Assembly: GCA_041494805.1 (NCBI GenBank)
Contig: JBGQBN010000062.1
Coordinates: forward strand, 1-25,283
Length of the DNA stretch: 25,283 nucleotides
DNA from: JBGQBN01 sp041494805
Lineage (GTDB): Bacteria > Acidobacteriota > Terriglobia > Terriglobales > Acidobacteriaceae
Direction: 5' to 3'
In this document: in pieces, positions 7,420 through 15,778 of the stretch
Numbering within the stretch: position 1 is the first letter of the stretch
Layout of the letters: every line of letters starts with the position of its first letter
Translations under genes and position numbers: made by a program
The notes under the pieces: generated by a model
Seen by the model: only the letters and a program-made list of their open reading frames with translations
Database searches by the model: none
What the model was told of the DNA's origin: nothing

Positions 7420-9048
7420 CTACTTATTTTTCTTCTTCTTCCCAAACAACCCGCTGATCGCGTCAACCGCCGATTGTCCCTGTGCGTTGCCACCTTGGAA
7501 CGAATTGAACTGGCTGCTGACCATCCCTTTCACGTCGGGTACGAACTTCGGGTCTGAAGTGGTCCCTTGGATGAAGAACGGGATACTTCCACCTTTGCCG
7601 CCCAAGCCTGCCAGTTTTGAGAGTCCAGTGACCGCTCCGCCCGTGAGGTTCGCGTTCATCTTGTAGTTCATGGCTCCTCCCGGACTGATGGTTCCGCTGC
7701 CGGTAACCACACCCAAAGCGGGAATCGTCAGATTGAGATTGTCGGTACGAATTCCATCCGGCGCCACCCGCGCATCCGTGCTGAGATTCTGAATGGAAGT
7801 GTCGGATCCCGTCTGAACTCCTGACAGCGCGGAGATAGCGGACATCCTGGAGCTCAAGTTGAACCCGGCCAGCCGAGTCTCCGCCACCCGGATGGGTCCG
7901 GTGATCACCGGCTTGTCGGTAGTACCCGTGATCCCGAGGTTGGTGGAAAGCGTTCCACCCTTCAGCGAAGAACCAGAAGGCAGAATCACACCCACTGCCG
8001 GCAGCATGGCCTCAAGCTCATCCACCGGCATACTTTGCCCGTTGAGCTTCATGTTCAGAAGCGTCGATTCTCCCTGCATCTGATAGGTGCCCGTCAGTTG
8101 GGCCAAAGCCCTACCCATGCTGATGTCACCTTGAGTTAGCGTCCCGCTCCGCTTCTGCAGGTCATGGGCAATGGCATACTTCAGTTGGACCGGGCGTCCC
8201 GCGGGCGCCCCCTTTTCCACCAACTTGAGCTTATCGGCTTTCAACGTGCCGCTGGTTCGCGCTTGCCGGCCATCGGAACTTACCGAGCCGTCAAAGTCGA
8301 CCACTCCGCCGATACCCGACGACGGATCCACAAATCCCGAAGCAGCAAGATCGAGTTTCTTGACTCTAATCTGCGCCTGCAGCGGAGTCATGGAAGTGTC
8401 CCTGGCATTGATCGGGCCGGCCTTGCCGTCCAGACTCAGATCGCCACCCCCTGGAAGGTTGGCGGTGAGAGTAAATGGGAACTGCGAGCTGAAGGAAAAA
8501 TCCCGCACCGTGATATTCACCTTGTCATAAACATGAGGTTTAGCCGACGAATTTGCCCGGCCCACCGACACCCGGCCATCCTTCACGTTCAGCCGGCTCA
8601 CCGAAAGATTCTGGCTTACGGACTCATCCGATTTAGAGGACGCCGGTTTCGCACTGGAACCGCTTCCCAGGCTGGAGAAGTTCCATTTTCCCGAGGCAGA
8701 CTGCAAAAGGATGATCTCCGGCCGTTCCAGTGTCAGCTCGGTAACATGCAGCGTCTTGGAAAAAATCAACGGCATGACTTCCACACCCACCTTCAGCGCT
8801 TTAGCTCGGATGAAAGCCTCTTTGCTGAATCCTGGATCATCGGCAATCGAGAGGTTCTCTGCCGATACGCTTCCGGAAAGGATGGAGAGGCCCAGGTTGC
8901 CGACTTTGACTTGCCGGCCAAGCGCCGACGAGAGCTCCGACTCCAGCCGGGGCCGGAAACTGTTTACGTTCACCACAAAAGGAAGGACAATCGCAATCAA
9001 CAGGAGCACAGCAACAATAATCCCGACGATTTGCAGCGCACGCTTCAT
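7420..9048 (-). CDS. AsmA family protein
   Basis: The 542-residue product starts MKRALQIVGIIVAVLLLIA, a short basic N-terminus followed by one transmembrane anchor (about residues 7-27). It then shows the AsmA signature: NVNSFRPRLESELSSALGRQVKVGNLGLSI with SVSAENLSIADDPGF. The body is a long, beta-rich, periplasmic-type region, and the C-terminal part (STNLGITGTTDKPVITGPI, GSIPFFIQGTTSDPKFVPDV) matches the AsmA C-terminal module. The protein ends in a Lys/Asn run (GKKKKNK). AsmA-like proteins are linked to lipid transport and outer-membrane homeostasis. The ATG at 9046-9048 was chosen over one 21 bp upstream because GGAGG sits seven bases before it and the membrane anchor then begins normally. 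It follows the TPR gene on the same strand after 91 bp and is probably co-transcribed. Confidence 0.85.
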   Translation of the reverse strand: MKRALQIVGIIVAVLLLIAIVLPFVVNVNSFRPRLESELSSALGRQVKVGNLGLSILSGSVSAENLSIADDPGFSKEAFIRAKALKVGVEVMPLIFSKTLHVTELTLERPEIILLQSASGKWNFSSLGSGSSAKPASSKSDESVSQNLSVSRLNVKDGRVSVGRANSSAKPHVYDKVNITVRDFSFSSQFPFTLTANLPGGGDLSLDGKAGPINARDTSMTPLQAQIRVKKLDLAASGFVDPSSGIGGVVDFDGSVSSDGRQARTSGTLKADKLKLVEKGAPAGRPVQLKYAIAHDLQKRSGTLTQGDISMGRALAQLTGTYQMQGESTLLNMKLNGQSMPVDELEAMLPAVGVILPSGSSLKGGTLSTNLGITGTTDKPVITGPIRVAETRLAGFNLSSRMSAISALSGVQTGSDTSIQNLSTDARVAPDGIRTDNLNLTIPALGVVTGSGTISPGGAMNYKMNANLTGGAVTGLSKLAGLGGKGGSIPFFIQGTTSDPKFVPDVKGMVSSQFNSFQGGNAQGQSAVDAISGLFGKKKKNK

Positions 9049-9139
9049 GGGATGGCCTCCCTGCAACACATTGTGAACTCGCAGTAACTACAAACGACGT
9101 GGGACGGTCCGAGGGCGTTATAAGTGTACCAAAGCTGAG

Positions 9140-10381
9140 CTACCGCGGCTCCCGCGTGAGTTCGGGATTCGGCAAGGGGCCCTCGTAAAGCTCCTTTTGC
9201 CGCTTGCCCCGGAGTTCGTTCATCATGCGAGTCGCGGTTTCCATTTCCACTTTTGCCTCCTGGGTACGTCCCAATCGCTGCAGCACCTGTCCTCGCACAT
9301 AGTGGACGGGAGAGCTGCCGGAATTGATCTTGGCGGCCGCATCAATCTCGGCCAGTGCTGCGGCGTACTTGCTTTGGCGCTGGTAAACCCGGGCCAGTTG
9401 GAAATGGGAACTGGCCAGCCCGGCATCGAGATGCAACGCCTTGCGCAGGCTCTTTTCCGCTTCCGCGTCCTGCTGCTGAAGGTAGTAAACCAGCCCCAGT
9501 TGGTCGTAGTTGTAGGCAACGTCGGGCTCAACCGCAATATCCTGGAGAAATTCCGCCTTGGCGCGATCCAGTTCCCGTGTCTTCAGATAAGCCATCCCCA
9601 GATTGAAGTGAACGAAGGGAAGTTTGGGATCAGCCTTGGCTGCGAGTTCGAGCTCGGGAATGGCTTCGCCGTACTCTTCGCGGTTGACGTGGGCCTTGCC
9701 CATCAGGAGATGAAACTCAGGGGAGTTCTGCCCGATTTCCACCAGGCGCCCCAGCGCTCGCTGCTCTAGATCGCTGCGGCCTGACTTGTTGGCCGCAATG
9801 CCCACGACATACAGATAGTTCAACTGGTCGGAAGCTTGCGGCCATAGCGGTTCGAGCGCGCTTGCGGCCTCGGTGTAGCGCTCGGTGAAGAAGTAGCACA
9901 GTCCCAGCAGGTAGCGCGCTTGAAACGAATCTGGCACATCCCGCACCACGGACTCAAACGGCGGAATGGCGGAACGGAAATCATTCTGCCGGTAATAAGC
10001 CAGCCCAATGTTGAGACGAACCCCCGCCACTCGCGGCGCCAGGTGTTCCGCTTGGTGAAGCATCTCGAGGGCATGCTGCCATTGCTTCCGTCGCATATAG
10101 ACGACGCCCAGGTTGGCATAAGCGCCGGCGACTTGCGGGTTCACAGCCAGCACAGCCCGAAACGAACGCTCCGCCTCGTTCAGGTTTCCATTCTTCAGCG
10201 CCATTTCGCCCTGCTGAAACAGGGCTTGCGGATCTACACTGTGCGCAGGCGACGGAGAGGATCGTGTGTCCGTCTTTCCCGCCTGCGGCGCTGCTTGCGC
10301 AGCGGACAGAGCCGTCGTTGGACCAGGCGGGACGAGAAGAACAAATAGGAATGCCGTGACAATGCTTGACAGTGATTTCAC
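9140..10381 (-). CDS. exported tetratricopeptide repeat protein
   Basis: The 413-residue protein opens with a signal-peptide-like segment (MKSLSSIVTAFLFVLLVPPG, small residues to about 30) and a short Ser/Pro/Ala linker. About ten consecutive 34-residue TPR units then run from about residue 53 to 395. Clear examples are AYANLGVVYMRRKQWQHALE, VRLNIGLAYYRQNDFRSAI, VHFNLGMAYLKTRELDRAK and YDQLGLVYYLQQQDAEAEKS. TPR solenoids mediate protein-protein contacts; export suggests a periplasmic or outer-membrane assembly role. The start is GTG with a weak ribosome binding site, chosen because the signal peptide begins there. The gene lies upstream of the AsmA-family gene in the same direction and is divergent from the LacI gene. 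No enzymatic domain is seen. Confidence 0.85.
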   Translation of the reverse strand: MKSLSSIVTAFLFVLLVPPGPTTALSAAQAAPQAGKTDTRSSPSPAHSVDPQALFQQGEMALKNGNLNEAERSFRAVLAVNPQVAGAYANLGVVYMRRKQWQHALEMLHQAEHLAPRVAGVRLNIGLAYYRQNDFRSAIPPFESVVRDVPDSFQARYLLGLCYFFTERYTEAASALEPLWPQASDQLNYLYVVGIAANKSGRSDLEQRALGRLVEIGQNSPEFHLLMGKAHVNREEYGEAIPELELAAKADPKLPFVHFNLGMAYLKTRELDRAKAEFLQDIAVEPDVAYNYDQLGLVYYLQQQDAEAEKSLRKALHLDAGLASSHFQLARVYQRQSKYAAALAEIDAAAKINSGSSPVHYVRGQVLQRLGRTQEAKVEMETATRMMNELRGKRQKELYEGPLPNPELTREPR

Positions 10382-10426
10382 TCTGCTGTAGTGTCCGCCA
10401 GCGACGGCCTGAATTCAAGGCCAGTC

Positions 10427-10544
10427 GTCGTTGGTCGTTAGTCGCTGGTGGTTAGCCGGGAGCAGCCGGCACACTGGAGGCTAATGACAACCTCCTCCTG
10501 ATGCAAAGGGGTTGGCCAACGACCAATGACGAACGACCGACAAC
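10427..10544. repeat. long imperfect inverted repeat in the TPR/lacI-family divergent region
   Basis: The left arm 10427-10457 and right arm 10514-10544 can pair at 24 of 31 positions; both are built from degenerate GTCGTTGGTCG-type units. A 56-bp loop between them contains a small inner hairpin (GGAGG 10476-10480 with CCTCC 10491-10495). The element fills most of the gap between the two divergent genes and ends nine bases before the chosen LacI start codon. It resembles a mobile-type extragenic repeat rather than an operator, but it could also shape the 5' leader of either transcript. Confidence 0.6.
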
Positions 10545-10552
10545 TAACAACC

Positions 10553-11599
10553 ATGGTCACGATTCGCGATGTAGCCAAAGAGAGTGGTTTTTCTTCCACC
10601 ACCGTCTCTATTGTTCTAAACAACGCTCCCTTGGCCCGCTATATCCCCGCGCCCACCAAGAAGCGGATTGAGCGCGCCGCCAAGAAACTGGGTTACCGCC
10701 CCAACCTCTTCGCCCGCTCCCTGCGCAGCAAGCGCAGCCATACCGTCGGGGTCATGGTTTTCGATATGACCGACCCTTACTGCACTCTGGTACTGCGCGG
10801 CATTGAGAACAGTCTGTACCAGTCTTCCTATCTTCCCATCCTCACCGATGTGCACAACGAGCGCAGCCGCTTCGAGCGTTACCTGGAGATGCTCCTGGAC
10901 CGCCGCGTGGAAGCGCTCATCGTGCTCGCCAACTGGCTCTTTGTGGACATTGATGTCCTGGCCGACCTGGAGAAGAGCAGTATCCCGACCGCCATGATCG
11001 GCCGCGAGTTGCAAACCGATTCCATCAGCTCTGTGATCGTTGATAACGAGCTGGGAGCTCACGCCGCACTCGAACACTTGTACTCGCTGGGGCATCGCAA
11101 GATCGCCTTCATCCGCGGCCCCAAGACTCTGGCGGACAGTGCCCCGCGCTGGAGGGGGATTCGGTCCTTTGCCAAAGACCAGGGCCTGGAGTTGGATCCT
11201 CGACTCGTCCTGGACCTGCCCGAGTCGCGTGACCCGGTTTCAAGTTTCGAAGCCGGCTACAAATTGACCGAGGAACTGATTAAGCGAAAGCGTCCCTTTA
11301 CCGCCTTGATGGCGTTTGACGACATGACGGCGTTCGGCGCCATACGCGCCTTGGCCAAGGCCGGTCTGCGCGTTCCCGAACATTGCTCGGTCATCGGTTT
11401 TGATGACGTCGCGGCTTCTGGTTTGTACACCCCATCCCTGACCACCGTACGCCAACCCATGGAAGTCATGGGGACGATGGCCGTGAGTGTCGTGGTGGAA
11501 GGCATCAATGCAGTCCTGGAAAAGCGTGAAATTTCCGCCGTCCATCGCAAGGTGGCTCCGGAACTGGTGGTGCGGGAATCCACCCGAAGCCTGCCGTAG
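10553..11599 (+). CDS. LacI family transcriptional regulator
   Basis: The 348-residue protein starts MVTIRDVAKESGFSSTTVSI, the canonical LacI helix-turn-helix. The hinge region follows (KRIERAAKKLGYRPNLFARS) and then a periplasmic-binding-protein-like sugar-binding core (about 60-335) with HTVGVMVFDMTDPYC, SVIVDNELGAHAALEHL, HRKIAFI, FDDMTAFGAI and VIGFDDVAAS. Such proteins repress or activate carbohydrate genes when a sugar is bound or released. ATG 10553 is preferred over an in-frame ATG at 10526 because the family N-terminus begins here and the extra residues would be encoded next to and within the inverted repeat. No Shine-Dalgarno precedes either. The downstream receptor gene has a LacI-type site close to its promoter, which makes it the likely target. 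The effector is unknown. Confidence 0.9.
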   Translation: MVTIRDVAKESGFSSTTVSIVLNNAPLARYIPAPTKKRIERAAKKLGYRPNLFARSLRSKRSHTVGVMVFDMTDPYCTLVLRGIENSLYQSSYLPILTDVHNERSRFERYLEMLLDRRVEALIVLANWLFVDIDVLADLEKSSIPTAMIGRELQTDSISSVIVDNELGAHAALEHLYSLGHRKIAFIRGPKTLADSAPRWRGIRSFAKDQGLELDPRLVLDLPESRDPVSSFEAGYKLTEELIKRKRPFTALMAFDDMTAFGAIRALAKAGLRVPEHCSVIGFDDVAASGLYTPSLTTVRQPMEVMGTMAVSVVVEGINAVLEKREISAVHRKVAPELVVRESTRSLP

Positions 11600-11639
11600 G
11601 AGGCCCGCCCGCCGCCGGGCCGCCCCGAACATTTTTCCC

Positions 11640-11668
11640 TTGACACAAAAGTAGCCCTACCGCACTAT
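11640..11668 (+). promoter_or_regulatory. sigma70-like promoter for the first receptor gene
   Basis: A perfect TTGACA lies at 11640-11645. After a 17-bp spacer comes CACTAT (11663-11668), a weak -10 with three matches to the consensus. The predicted start near 11675 would leave a leader of about 225 nt. The perfect -35, correct spacing and adjacent operator-like palindrome support the call; no transcript data are available. Confidence 0.5.
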
Positions 11669-11689
11669 TCACTGGTATTCATACGTTTT

Positions 11690-11705
11690 AATGAAACATT
11701 TCATT
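11690..11705. promoter_or_regulatory. LacI-family operator candidate
   Basis: AATGAAACATTTCATT has 7-bp arms that are exact inverted repeats around a two-base centre. Its core TGAAACATTTCA (11692-11703) differs at one base from the TGAAACGTTTCA core common to LacI-family operators. It lies just downstream of the predicted transcription start, a normal place for repression, and directly after the LacI-family gene. Confidence 0.6.
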
Positions 11706-11899
11706 GGGGTACGCCGTTCGCCGCTGGAGGTCTCCTGATTCGCTTTTCCAACCGGCCGGTGCGGGAGACAGTTTACCGGGCGGATGCGGGGCTGCACTCC
11801 ATACGCCGCACGCCCGGATCAAGGACTAACATGCTGGATTACCGGGTGAAGTCCGGCGATTTTCTAACTGCGTTGAAATTAGGACAAAGGGGGTTAGCG

Positions 11900-14800
11900 A
11901 TGAAATCCCGTCTCGGGTGGTTCTTCATTCTCCTGTCCATTCTTTGCGTTCCTGCCACCGTCCTGGCGCAGGACACGGCTTCGATTACCGGGACGGTGAC
12001 CGATGCCACGGGTGCCGCCCTGGCCAATGCCCAAGTCACGGTGAGCAGTTCGGAACGGGGCATTAACCGCGCCACCACCACCAATAGCAGTGGCGACTAC
12101 CTGGTCGCCGGCTTGCCCTCCGGTGTCTTCAACGTGACGGTCGCTGCACCGGGCTTCAAGAAATACGAAGCCAAGGGCGTCATCCTGCGGGTAGCGCAGA
12201 AAGCGCGCAATGACGTTACCCTCCAGATCGGGGCGGCCACGACCGAGGTGACGGTCGAAGGCATCAACGTCGCCCAGGTGGAGACCCAGTCCTCGGATCT
12301 CTCGGGTGTCGTTACCGGGACGCAGATCAGCCAGTTGCAACTGAACGGCCGCAACTTTACCCAACTGGTCACGCTCATCCCAGGGGTCAGCAATCAGACC
12401 CAACAGGACGAGGGAACGGTGGGCGTGTACGGGAACGTTGGTTATTCCATGAACGGCGGCCGCACCGAATACAACAACTGGGAAATCGACGGCGGCGACA
12501 ACATGGACAACGGCAGCAATACCACGCTGAACGTCTACCCCAACCTGGATGCCATCGCCGAGTTCAAAGTGCTGACCTCAAATTACGGGGCGCAATACGG
12601 CCGTAACGGCTCCGGAACCGTGGAGGTGGTAACCAAGTCGGGTACCAAGAGTTTTCACGGCACCGCGTCCTACTTTGGCCGCAACGACTTCTTTAACGCC
12701 CTCAACTTCTTCGACCCCGCGGGCCCCGCGCCGGAATACAAGAAGCACGACTGGGGATACACCGTTGGCGGGCCCGTTACTTTTCCGGGCTACAACAAAG
12801 GGCGGGACAAGACGTTTTTCTTCTGGTCCCAGGAGTGGCGCCGCGAAATTGTGCCCGGCCAGACCTTTCAAGTGCCAGTTCCTTCGCTAGCCGAACGCGG
12901 CGGCGACTTCAGTGATCTGTGCCCCGGCGCGGATTGTCCCACCGACCCCAGAACCGGCTTGCCGTTTGACGGCAGCCTGGGTCCCCTGCCCGTGGACGTC
13001 AATGCCCAGGCGCTCTTGGTGGAAATTCCTGAGCCCACCGCGGCGGGTTCGGTATGCGGCTCGGGGTTTGTGGGCTGCTTTAACGCGTCTCCCGCTAACG
13101 CAACCACCTGGCGCGAGGAATTGGTGCGTGTGGACCACAACTTCAACTCCAAGTTGCAAGCCACGTTTCGCTACATCCACGATTCCTGGAAAACCGTGAC
13201 TCCAACCACACTCTGGAGCTGCGGTGATCTCGATAACGGATGCAGTTTCCCCACCATTCAAACGAATTTCGTGGGCCCCGGAACCAGCACCGTGTTTCGC
13301 TTGACCGCCAACGCTACACCGACTCTGCTGAATGAGTTTGTTTTCAGCTACACCGGCGATCACATTTTCCTCAACAACATCGGACCGGGTGCGGCGCCGC
13401 GGCCCTCCAGCATGACCATGACTGGATTGTTTCCGTTCCTCGGAACCAATCTGCCGGGAATCTTTGTGACCGGCAATTCCGCCTATTCCTTTGAGGAAGA
13501 CCCGTCCTATATCCCTTGGGACAATGCCAACCCCACTTACACCGTCCGCGACAACGTCACCAAGATCATCGGCAAGCACAATTTGCAATTTGGGGCTTAC
13601 CTGGTCATAGCCCAGAAAAATGAGACCAGCAGCTTCGGCGACACCGGAGGCATGCTGACTTTCGACTCCAGTAACGCCAACAGCACGGGCAACGCTTTCG
13701 CCGATTTCTTGATTGGGAGAATTGACCACTTCCAGCAAGTCAATGCGCAGCCCAAGTATTACTTCCGATACAAGATCCTGGAACCGTACTTCCAGGACGA
13801 CTGGCATGTCACCAGTCACCTGACCCTGAACCTGGGCCTGCGCGTGAGCCTGTTCGGGACGTACCGCGAGAAATACAATCAAACCTTTAACCTCGAGCCT
13901 GGTTTGTTCAACCCCGCCAATGCGCCGGCGTTTGCCGCGGATGGTTCCCTGATTGATCCGGTTACGCTCCAGCCTCTTGCGATCAATGACCCGCGGGTGT
14001 TTAACGGCATCGCGCAGTGCGGGGGGACGGGACAGCCGGCTGGTTGCGTGGAGGGACATTTGTTTAATCCCGCCCCACGCGTCGGCTTTGCCTGGGACCC
14101 GAAGGGAGATGGCAAGATGTCCGTCCGGGGCGGCTATGGGATCTTCTTTGAGCACGGCAACGGTAACGAGCAAAACGTCGAAGCTCTGGAAGCCACTGCC
14201 CCTTTGGTGTTGAATCCCACGCAGCCAAACATCGCCGGTTACACCAGCATTGGCAGTGGTGGAGGTACTATCCTGGCATTCCCGCTGGGCTTTAACGCCA
14301 TCGCCACTCGGGGTGTGTGGCCCTACGTGCAGCAGTGGAACCTGGATGTGCAGCGCGAATTGCCGCAACACATAGTGGCTAGCCTCGCCTATGTGGGCAG
14401 CAAGGGGACGCACCTGGGATTGCGGCGCGATCTCAACCAACTGCACTCTTTGTCACCTTCGCTAAACCCCTACCAGCCCGGTGAGGCCATCGGGCCGGAC
14501 GACTGCACCAACGGTACCACCCCCAGCGGTGTACCCATCACCGGGCAAGCCGCCATCAACTTTGGGGTAGCTTGCGGCAACGATCCTAATCCGAACCGTC
14601 CGTTCGTCGGCTTCAGCAGCATCAACTTCATGCAGTACGCGGGCGACTCCATCTACAACTCCATGCAGGTTTCGCTGCGCCGTTCCCTGGCGCCGCTCAC
14701 CCTCAGCGTCGCCTATACCTACAGTCACGCCATTGATGATGCCTCCAGCGGCGGGGCTTTCAACGCGCCTAGTTTTGTAGATTCCTACAATCTGCTGAGT

Positions 14801-15370
14801 GGCCGCGCGAGTTCCGATTTCGACCAGCGGCACATATTAAATATCGGCTACGTCTACGACCTGCCGCTGTTCCGGGGCGCCGGAATGACCGAACGCCTGC
14901 TCGGCGGCTGGCAATTCTCGGGAATCACGCAGATCCAGACCGGAGTTCCTTTCAGCGTGACCTATAGCGGCTTTTCCGACAACGCGGGAGTCTCGAACGG
15001 CTCCGGGCCGGGTACGTACGCGGACCTGGTCGGAGATCCTAACGCTTCTCCTGGACCGAGTCCGGGGGGACATGGTCCCTTGCTCTACAATCCCAGTGCC
15101 TTTGCCCCACCGCGCGGGCTTACCTTCGGCAATTCCGGCAGGAACTCGCTGCGAAATCCACGCACTACGAATTTTGACATGGCCCTGTTCAAGCACTTCA
15201 AAATCAACGAATCCACCGGCTTCGAGTTTCGTGCCGAGGCATTCAACGTCTTTAACCACACCCAGTGGAATGGTGTAAATAGTGACGTGGCAAGCCCGGG
15301 TGATTTCATGCGTCCTGGGGGCGCACACCGGGCCCGCATCATGCAATTCGGCGCGAAATTCATCTTCTGA
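11900..15370 (+). CDS. Oar-like TonB-dependent outer-membrane receptor with carboxypeptidase regulatory domain
   Basis: The protein has 1,156 residues from the chosen start. A signal peptide (about 1-23, MKSRLGWFFILLSILCVPAT then VLAQ) precedes a CarboxypepD_reg/CnaB-like beta-sandwich (about 26-110: ASITGTVTDATGAALANAQV, GDYLVAGLPSGVF). A plug domain follows (about 115-250: LNGRNFTQLVTLIPGVSN, IDGGDNMDNGS, YGAQYGRNGSGTVEVVTKSG), then a long barrel ending in the aromatic FGAKFIF expected for BAM-inserted proteins. Such receptors import bulky substrates, often oligosaccharides. ATG 11900 is preceded by an AAAGGGGG stretch (11886-11893) and yields a normal signal peptide. An in-frame ATG at 11831, preceded by AAGGA, would add 23 residues before it. 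The upstream LacI gene and operator suggest sugar-controlled expression. The ligand is not identifiable. Confidence 0.88.
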   Translation: MKSRLGWFFILLSILCVPATVLAQDTASITGTVTDATGAALANAQVTVSSSERGINRATTTNSSGDYLVAGLPSGVFNVTVAAPGFKKYEAKGVILRVAQKARNDVTLQIGAATTEVTVEGINVAQVETQSSDLSGVVTGTQISQLQLNGRNFTQLVTLIPGVSNQTQQDEGTVGVYGNVGYSMNGGRTEYNNWEIDGGDNMDNGSNTTLNVYPNLDAIAEFKVLTSNYGAQYGRNGSGTVEVVTKSGTKSFHGTASYFGRNDFFNALNFFDPAGPAPEYKKHDWGYTVGGPVTFPGYNKGRDKTFFFWSQEWRREIVPGQTFQVPVPSLAERGGDFSDLCPGADCPTDPRTGLPFDGSLGPLPVDVNAQALLVEIPEPTAAGSVCGSGFVGCFNASPANATTWREELVRVDHNFNSKLQATFRYIHDSWKTVTPTTLWSCGDLDNGCSFPTIQTNFVGPGTSTVFRLTANATPTLLNEFVFSYTGDHIFLNNIGPGAAPRPSSMTMTGLFPFLGTNLPGIFVTGNSAYSFEEDPSYIPWDNANPTYTVRDNVTKIIGKHNLQFGAYLVIAQKNETSSFGDTGGMLTFDSSNANSTGNAFADFLIGRIDHFQQVNAQPKYYFRYKILEPYFQDDWHVTSHLTLNLGLRVSLFGTYREKYNQTFNLEPGLFNPANAPAFAADGSLIDPVTLQPLAINDPRVFNGIAQCGGTGQPAGCVEGHLFNPAPRVGFAWDPKGDGKMSVRGGYGIFFEHGNGNEQNVEALEATAPLVLNPTQPNIAGYTSIGSGGGTILAFPLGFNAIATRGVWPYVQQWNLDVQRELPQHIVASLAYVGSKGTHLGLRRDLNQLHSLSPSLNPYQPGEAIGPDDCTNGTTPSGVPITGQAAINFGVACGNDPNPNRPFVGFSSINFMQYAGDSIYNSMQVSLRRSLAPLTLSVAYTYSHAIDDASSGGAFNAPSFVDSYNLLSGRASSDFDQRHILNIGYVYDLPLFRGAGMTERLLGGWQFSGITQIQTGVPFSVTYSGFSDNAGVSNGSGPGTYADLVGDPNASPGPSPGGHGPLLYNPSAFAPPRGLTFGNSGRNSLRNPRTTNFDMALFKHFKINESTGFEFRAEAFNVFNHTQWNGVNSDVASPGDFMRPGGAHRARIMQFGAKFIF

Positions 15371-15389
15371 ACCAGCAGGCAACCACTAC

Positions 15390-15424
15390 GAATCCCGGCC
15401 TCAAAAGAGGCCGGGATTCTTTTT
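15390..15424 (+). terminator. strong intrinsic terminator after the first receptor gene
   Basis: GAATCCCGGCCTC (15390-15402) pairs exactly over 13 bp with GAGGCCGGGATTC (15407-15419) across an AAAA loop, followed at once by TTTTT (15420-15424). It lies 20 bp after the receptor stop codon. Confidence 0.92.
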
Positions 15425-15658
15425 GAACGAGATACAATCCGGGCGCGACGAGTTTTCAATAACTTACAGATATCACCAACCGCAAGAGCAGGTCCACGCT
15501 CGTGATGCGGAGTCGGGCCGCCTTCCAAGGCGCCATTTGTTGGCGTTTGCAGGCTCTCTGGACGACGATCGGGAAACGAGGCAGGTTTCCGGTCATTCTG
15601 GGCAAGCCCCGCGTAGGAACGACTCCTGGCACGCCTGGCGATGATATTATCTTAAAGA
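15425..15658. other. gene-free stretch between the two terminators
   Basis: No supported coding region is seen between the receptor terminator and the -10 box at 15659. A 52-codon frame at 15505-15663 has no ribosome binding site and no recognised similarity. The only structure noted is the short dyad TATCTT-A-AAGATA at 15648-15660, at the right end and overlapping the -10 box by two bases. Confidence 0.4.
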
Positions 15659-15664
15659 TATAAT
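15636..15664 (+). promoter_or_regulatory. orphan promoter with overlapping dyad
   Basis: TATAAT at 15659-15664 matches the -10 consensus fully. A weak -35 (TGGCGA, 15636-15641) lies 17 bp upstream. The dyad TATCTT/AAGATA (15648-15660) occupies the spacer and the first bases of the -10, where a repressor could block RNA polymerase. Predicted start is near 15671, only about 14 bp before a terminator stem. Confidence 0.4.
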
Positions 15665-15684
15665 AGATACTGTCTTTGAGGGTG

Positions 15685-15733
15685 CCCCGTCCTTGTCTCT
15701 CCGTTCTTTGGAGAGACAGGGCGGGGGTTTTCA
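15685..15733 (+). terminator. second intrinsic terminator, plus-strand oriented
   Basis: A long stem formed by 15685-15702 (CCCCGTCCTTGTCTCTCC) and about 15710-15726 (GGAGAGACAGGGCGGGG), with a one-base bulge and one G-T pair, encloses the loop GTTCTTT and is followed by GTTTTC. The T-run lies only on the plus-strand side; on the minus strand the stem is followed by CACCCTCAAAG, so it should not serve the minus-strand gene at 15779. Confidence 0.7.
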
Positions 15734-15778
15734 TTCTGATGGCTGGGATTGTGGACGCAGAGACGCAGCAAGCTATCT

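Noticed and set aside
8164..9087. 307-codon open frame on the plus strand
   Set aside because: Antisense to the AsmA-family gene; no domain or ribosome binding site support.
11602..11636. GGCCCG/CGGGCC hairpin followed by TTTTT after the LacI-family gene
   Set aside because: The T-run lies ten bases after the stem, too far for a normal intrinsic terminator.
12887..14446. 519-codon open frame on the minus strand
   Set aside because: It lies wholly opposite the first receptor gene and shows no domain pattern; a by-product of GC-biased codons in the real gene.
15505..15663. 52-codon frame in the gap after the first receptor terminator
   Set aside because: No ribosome binding site; its end runs through the -10 box and dyad, so it is more likely non-coding.
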